From Bacillota bacterium (lineage in GTDB: Bacteria; Bacillota; Bacilli; Lactobacillales; Enterococcaceae), in the NCBI GenBank assembly GCA_023389005.1, contig JAEWFE010000158.1, forward strand, positions 1 to 6,295: 6,295 nucleotides of DNA, written 5' to 3'. Made by a program: the position numbers and the translations under genes. This document shows positions 5,766 to 6,295 of this stretch, piece after piece. Every line of letters starts with the position of its first letter. Within the stretch, counting starts at the first letter, position 1. The notes beneath the pieces are model-generated. The model saw only the letters and a program-made list of their open reading frames with translations. It had not been told where the DNA came from and did no database searches.

Positions 5766-5797
5766 GAGCAGTTAATCGAAAAGTTAGCTGCTCTTTT
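5766..5797 (+). terminator. Intrinsic terminator after the AlbA_2-type gene
   Basis: GAGCAGTTAA (5766-5775) pairs with TTAGCTGCTC (5784-5793), 10 bp including one T-G wobble, around an 8-nt loop, followed by TTTT. It lies 44 nt after the stop codon. It separates this gene from the broken HxlR-like gene, which therefore would not share its transcript. Confidence 0.85.
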
Positions 5798-5820
5798 CAT
5801 AGAGAAAGAAGGTATAATGA

Positions 5821-6081
5821 GGCTTTAAAATTGTAGTTGCTTCAAATCTGAACAATACTGAGTTTGAAATTGAATCATCTCTTCTTTCTCTTCTAGGAGA
5901 TGCTTTAGTTTATCGTCATGACTATCAGACTGTTCCACCTTCTGTTACTTATCATTTAACTGATTTAGGAAATGACTTGGTGGGTACAATGGGGGAACTG
6001 TTTGATAAAAAGAGGCTAGATGGAAATAAGCTAGAAAAATCTTATCTACTTATACCTTTCAAAGCTACCTCACATTCCTAA
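5821..6081 (+). pseudogene. Remnant of an HxlR-family transcriptional regulator
   Basis: An open frame of 86 codons ends at the TAA at 6079-6081 but has no ATG, GTG or TTG at its beginning; TAA and TGA lie just upstream in frame. The middle reads G-D-A-L-V-Y-R-H-D-Y-Q-T-V-P-P-S-V-T-Y-H, then L-T-D-L-G-N-D-L, a clear match to the HxlR winged-helix wing and following helix (pattern R..Y..VPP.VEY.LT..G..L). The N-terminal half, which normally carries a conserved cysteine and G-G-K-W, is missing. At 5817 an ATG with an AGAAGG ribosome binding site survives but reaches a stop after two more codons, in another frame. This suggests an internal deletion with frame change. HxlR proteins usually sense redox state or aldehydes and act as DNA-binding dimers; this copy should be inactive. 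The GDALVYRHDYQ part also looks slightly shortened against the family. Confidence 0.8.
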
Positions 6082-6085
6082 GCGT

Positions 6086-6129
6086 AAAAAAAGCTATTTT
6101 TCTCTGTTTGATTGAGAGAAAAATAGCTT
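6086..6129 (-). terminator. Intrinsic terminator of the rfbC-like gene
   Basis: On the minus strand AAGCTATTTTTCTC (6129-6116) pairs with GAGAAAAATAGCTT (6104-6091) around an 11-nt loop whose outer bases can also pair. The stem is followed by a run of T's (through 6086). It starts 12 nt after the epimerase stop. The T-run exists only on the minus strand, so it serves that gene rather than the plus-strand remnant. Confidence 0.92.
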
Positions 6130-6140
6130 CTAACAAATAC

Positions 6141-6295
6141 TTATCCAAGCACTTCTTTTAGTGTAGGTGCCTTACTATCTTTTTCAGAAATTTGTTCGCG
6201 ATTTTGTGCATCAATTGGAATTGGCCAACGAATATTTAAAGCTGCATCTAGTGGTGTAAGAGCGACACCCGACATTCCTGGATGCCATTCGTTAT
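6141..6295 (-). CDS. rfbC: dTDP-4-dehydrorhamnose 3,5-epimerase, C-terminal end
   Basis: Only the last 50 codons are inside the window; the gene runs in from the right edge. The visible sequence contains N-E-W-H-P-G, then L-D-A-A-L-N-I-R-W-P-I-P, and near the end I-S-E-K-D-S-K-A-P-T-L-K-E, the typical C-terminus of RfbC/RmlC enzymes. RmlC epimerises dTDP-4-keto-6-deoxyglucose at C3 and C5 on the way to dTDP-L-rhamnose, used for cell-wall rhamnopolysaccharides in enterococci, streptococci and relatives. The catalytic His and Tyr of the cupin core lie outside the window. The stop at 6141-6143 is followed at once by a strong terminator, so this is probably the last gene of its transcript. Whether rfbA, rfbB and rfbD adjoin it cannot be seen here. 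Confidence 0.88.
   Translation of the reverse strand, partial: NEWHPGMSGVALTPLDAALNIRWPIPIDAQNREQISEKDSKAPTLKEVLG

Noticed and set aside
6086..6129. The hairpin as a terminator for the plus-strand HxlR remnant
   Set aside because: On the plus strand the stem is followed by CTAACAAATA with no T-run; only the minus strand fits.

Overview
The window looks like a low-GC Gram-positive chromosome of the Lactobacillales, most likely Enterococcus or a close relative. The evidence is the gltX-cysE-cysS order, a Firmicutes-type short serine acetyltransferase, a cysteine T-box leader, a Bacillus-type parS site and AGGAGG-like ribosome binding sites. I cannot name the species from sequence alone.

Layout on the minus strand, read from right to left: an 89-residue membrane protein (3684-3953); a perfect match to the ParB/Spo0J site parS (3666-3681); a YjaB-like GNAT acetyltransferase (3139-3615); gltX with its promoter (1587-3044); a complete T-box riboswitch with a UGC (Cys) specifier and an intrinsic terminator (1351-1583); about 140 nt of further leader; cysE (673-1206); and the first 226 codons of cysS (1-680), which overlaps the end of cysE. 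The gltX-T-box-cysE-cysS order is the one described in Bacillus subtilis. GltX supplies Glu-tRNA, and in bacteria of this type usually also mischarges tRNA-Gln for the amidotransferase route. Uncharged tRNA-Cys would let transcription continue into cysE, which feeds cysteine synthesis, and cysS, which uses the cysteine.

On the plus strand, starting from a divergent intergenic region with a promoter and an inverted repeat, lies a more AT-rich gene (4178-5722). It encodes an AlbA_2/Schlafen-like N-terminal domain, a GHKL-type ATPase module and a C-terminal winged helix, with three 12-bp tandem repeats in the linker before the winged helix. It ends at a good terminator. Next comes the broken 3' part of an HxlR-family regulator gene (5821-6081). 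These two look like accessory cargo between housekeeping neighbours. The right edge holds the last 50 codons of a minus-strand dTDP-4-dehydrorhamnose 3,5-epimerase (rfbC) with its terminator.

I see no CRISPR array, insertion sequence, tRNA or rRNA. The most notable items are the parS site, the fully resolvable Cys T-box, and the AlbA_2 gene with its repeat linker, upstream dyad and decayed regulator neighbour. I did not find a convincing new multi-gene system.
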